From NCBI GenBank assembly GCA_014825775.1, contig MVAQ01000011.1:62001-126000 (forward strand): DNA of 64,000 nucleotides, given 5' to 3'. Origin of the DNA: Krasilnikovozyma curviuscula (lineage: Eukaryota > Basidiomycota > Tremellomycetes > Cystofilobasidiales > Mrakiaceae). Shown here one piece after another: positions 61,771-64,000 of this stretch (the first letter of the stretch is position 1; every line of letters starts with the position of its first letter). Both the position numbers and the translations under genes were made by a program. The notes under the pieces were generated by a model that was not told where the DNA came from, ran no database searches, and saw only the letters and a list, made by a program, of their open reading frames with translations.

Positions 61771-63302
61771 TTAGAAATCCGTGACCTCCATGACAATTTT
61801 TCCAATATTCGCATTCGCCTGCATCAAATCATGCGCCTTCCTGATCTCCTTCCAATCGAGCACATCATGCACGACAACCTTCATCTCTCCCGAATCAATG
61901 AACGGCAGCGCCTCCTCCTTAAACCTCTTAACCAAGTTCCCTTGGTATTCGACCGAGCGCGCCCGGAGCGTCGACGCGAGGATCGACAGACGTTTGTACA
62001 GGATGATGGAGAGGTCGACTTCGGGAACTTTAGCGCCAGACATGAAAGCCAGGTAGACGAGACGGGCGTCGGGAGCGATGATTGACATATTTTTATGGAA
62101 GTAGTCCTGTAATGATATGCCGGTTCATTCAGTAGACGCTCGACGAGGCATTTTCAGAAAATGGGACTTTGGAATCACCTTTCCGATGAAGTCAAGGATG
62201 ACAGAGACACCTGAAGGGTCGACGTCCTTGATAACCTTGGAGAAATCTGACATCAACACAGAAGTGGAGTCAGTTCCGCCTTGTCTGAGCGACAATAAAG
62301 AAGACTCACCTTCAGTTTTGTAATTTATAGCCTTGGTAGCACCATTCTTGAGTCCATCGACGAGGAACTTGCATTTCTCTTCCGAGCCTGCGGTCGTGAA
62401 GACCTTTTTACTGAACAGACGTTGCAAGACAAAGATCCATTGTCAGTACAGCTTGTCTAGCCTTATTGGAGAAGACTCCCTGTACTCACGCTCCCAATAA
62501 GTTGGCAATCTGATTCGCAGCGACTCCAACACCAGACGCACCAGCGTGGATGAGGACGTTTTCGCCCTTTTGCATCTTGCCAATCAGTATCAACGCCTGG
62601 AACGCTGTTAAGAATGTCTCTGGGATCGCTGCTGCCTCAACCATTGAGATGTGCGATGGTTTAGCGAAAAGGGTGTGGGGCTTGACGACGATGTACTGCA
62701 GCGCAACACCATTGAGGTCAGCGTCGTCCCGACTTGGTAAACGAATGAGTGACTTACTTGACAGTAAGCACCTCCGTATGTCAAACCAAACACTTCCTGT
62801 CCCAAACTGTACTCCCCTCCTTCCAATGTAGAGCCGACCTTGACGATCTTTCCGCTGAACTCGACGCCTAGGATATCTTTGCTCGCCATTGGTGGCAGAG
62901 GGTACTTGCCTTCCCTCTGGAGGATATCCATGCGATTCAGTGCGAAGTGAGAGATCTACATTGATGAGTAAAGTAAGGGATAGACGTGTTGGCTTTAAGC
63001 TACAAGGAAAACTCCTCCTCCCGCATGAAAGAATAAACCACCATATAGTTACTTACCTTGACCAAAATCTCATCTTCTTTGGGCTGAGGAGTCTCGTAAT
63101 CTCCTATATACAGGTTTTCAGCTGGCCCTTTTCCATCCTTGACGAGGACTGCCTTCATCTGCTGTGGAATTGAGGCGGAGGACATTCTACGAAGCTGCTG
63201 TTGGACGATGACGGAGGGTGTGGATCGAAGAGTGAGAGATTTGAATGAGGGTGAGGTGAACTTGGATCTGGTTGATGAAAAGAGAGACCTGCTGAATGAC
63301 AT
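61771..63302 (-). CDS. NADPH:quinone oxidoreductase-like, zinc-free MDR family
   Basis: Medium-chain dehydrogenase/reductase of the quinone-reductase (PIG3/TP53I3-like) branch, probably reducing quinones or similar carbonyls with NADPH. Start MSFSRSLFSSTRSKFTSPSF, a basic Ser/Arg-rich presequence suggesting mitochondria; an inner Met (MSSASIPQQMKAVLV, near 63185) could start a cytosolic form. Motifs: ILVKISHFALNRMDILQREG, GVEFSGKIVKVG, FGLTYGGAYCQYIVVKPHTL, EAAAIPETFLTAFQAL, the nucleotide loop NVLIHAGASGVGVAANQIA and FTTAGSEEKCKF. SVILDFIGKDYFHKNMSI follows. It ends GKIVMEVTDF at 61771. No catalytic zinc ligands are seen, as expected for the group. About 380 residues, six or so exons. Confidence 0.9.
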
Positions 63303-63927
63303 TCCAAAACACCCTAGTCCTTTTATATGTGAGGGCCGTTGGCGTTGGAAGGGTTACTCGTGTCAGAGGCGACAATTATGGGGGTTTTACTTCGCCGCCG
63401 CGTGAGGGCAGGGTTATTGACAGGTCTTACTTCATCTTACTATTTTACTTCGCCTATAGACTCTTTCAAAGAGGTGTCCCGCTACAGTTGCGTTCTGCAC
63501 TATGTGCAAGGTTCAAATGATTGGATGTTTGCGATCACAAGGATGTTTGCACGCTGTGATCGCAAGCCGCTGAGATGGACCTTCCCAATGAACTAGCTCT
63601 GGAGGGGTCTCAATGGTAAATAGATATTCTTTTGATCCATACGCTCGTAATAGCGATGCTTTTCATCAGACCATTCTTGATCTGACGCCTTTCTCCGTAT
63701 CAGAATCGATCGCGCCAACCTCCTGCGGTGAACATACACATGTGAAGAGATGGATCTCGAGTCAGCGTTTGGCCAGACAACAGACAAGACAACAACGAGA
63801 TAAGAGACAGGGGGCTCACCAATTCGGGAGGTGAAGCTGATTTTCGAGGATTGACGTCGAAGTTCAGAAAAGTACACTGCTTGCTTTCCTTCTGCAGACG
63901 TTGACCAACCTTTTTACACAGTATTCA
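63303..63927. other. divergent promoter region with nested repeats
   Basis: About 625 bp between the quinone oxidoreductase ATG (63302, minus) and the next gene ATG (63928, plus). Frames on both strands overlap and show no motif. The notable content is the repeat cluster at 63523-63565, listed separately. Confidence 0.5.
63523..63565. repeat. 11-bp inverted repeat overlapping a 10-bp direct repeat
   Basis: TTGCGATCACA (63529-63539) and its exact reverse complement TGTGATCGCAA (63555-63565) are separated by 15 bp. GGATGTTTGC occurs twice (63523-63532 and 63541-63550), so the direct repeat overlaps the left arm and fills the spacer. It lies 221 bp upstream of the quinone oxidoreductase start. 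A palindromic transcription-factor site is a reasonable guess. Confidence 0.75.
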
Positions 63928-64000
63928 ATGTCTACTGCTCAAGGTAAGTATCATAGTTCTCAGTGCCATATTTCTAATTTCCGATGAGAGTTTGCTGACT
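63928..64000 (+). CDS. first exon of a gene running off the right edge
   Basis: ATG at 63928 encodes MSTAQ and is followed directly by a perfect donor, GTAAGT (63944). The rest is intron to the window end. A very short first exon is common in this genome (SMC3 and RAS have one). The product cannot be identified. Confidence 0.4.

Overview
This is a piece of a nuclear chromosome from a basidiomycete fungus, most likely a tremellomycete (Cryptococcus/Kwoniella-like). Almost every gene is cut by many short introns of about 45-110 nt, with GTRNGT donors, CTAAC/CTGAC-like branch points and YAG acceptors. The coding set is a typical fungal core set, and one gene is a Kre9/Knh-type cell-wall protein. 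I see no transposon, rRNA operon, CRISPR array or prokaryotic-style operon. All CDS spans below run from start to stop codon with introns included, and were rebuilt by joining exons by eye.

Layout. 0-5.4 kb: a partial unknown gene at the left edge, a G-alpha subunit (minus) and a GPI-anchored Kre9/Knh-domain wall protein (plus). 6.4-20.1 kb: a four-span membrane protein (plus), the WD40 ribosome-biogenesis factor Nan1/Utp17 (minus) and a large tricalbin ER-plasma membrane tether (plus). 20.4-26.3 kb: three minus-strand genes: Sec61-gamma (SSS1), an ING-type PHD finger protein and casein kinase 1 (Hrr25 type). 28-36 kb: a Pop7-like RNase P/MRP protein (plus), a WHIM-like chromatin protein (minus) and a long stretch I could not resolve. 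36.7-44.4 kb: a leucine-rich-repeat RhoGEF and a MOB/phocein-family protein (both plus). 44.6-55.1 kb: glutathione S-transferase, cohesin SMC3, RAS and a SUV39-type SET methyltransferase (all minus). 55.4-64 kb: NIPSNAP, a secreted carboxylesterase, an intron-containing tRNA-Gln(CUG), an isochorismatase-family hydrolase, a quinone oxidoreductase and the first exon of a further gene.

Together the genes cover membrane signalling (G-alpha, RAS, RhoGEF, CK1, MOB), chromatin and chromosome structure (ING, WHIM protein, SET, SMC3), secretion and membrane contact (SSS1, tricalbin), RNA processing (Nan1, Pop7) and small-molecule metabolism. They do not look like a co-regulated cluster.

The most unusual observation is in SSS1. 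Its conserved C-terminus is in frame only if a single nucleotide (20646), flanked by good acceptor and donor sites, is used as an exon. Very small exons also occur in RAS (15 nt, plus a terminal exon that begins directly with the stop codon) and in the MOB gene (20 nt). Other points worth a look are a His in place of the post-SET zinc Cys in the SET protein, an 11-bp inverted repeat nested in a direct repeat in a divergent promoter, and a 770-nt intron carrying an internal duplication.
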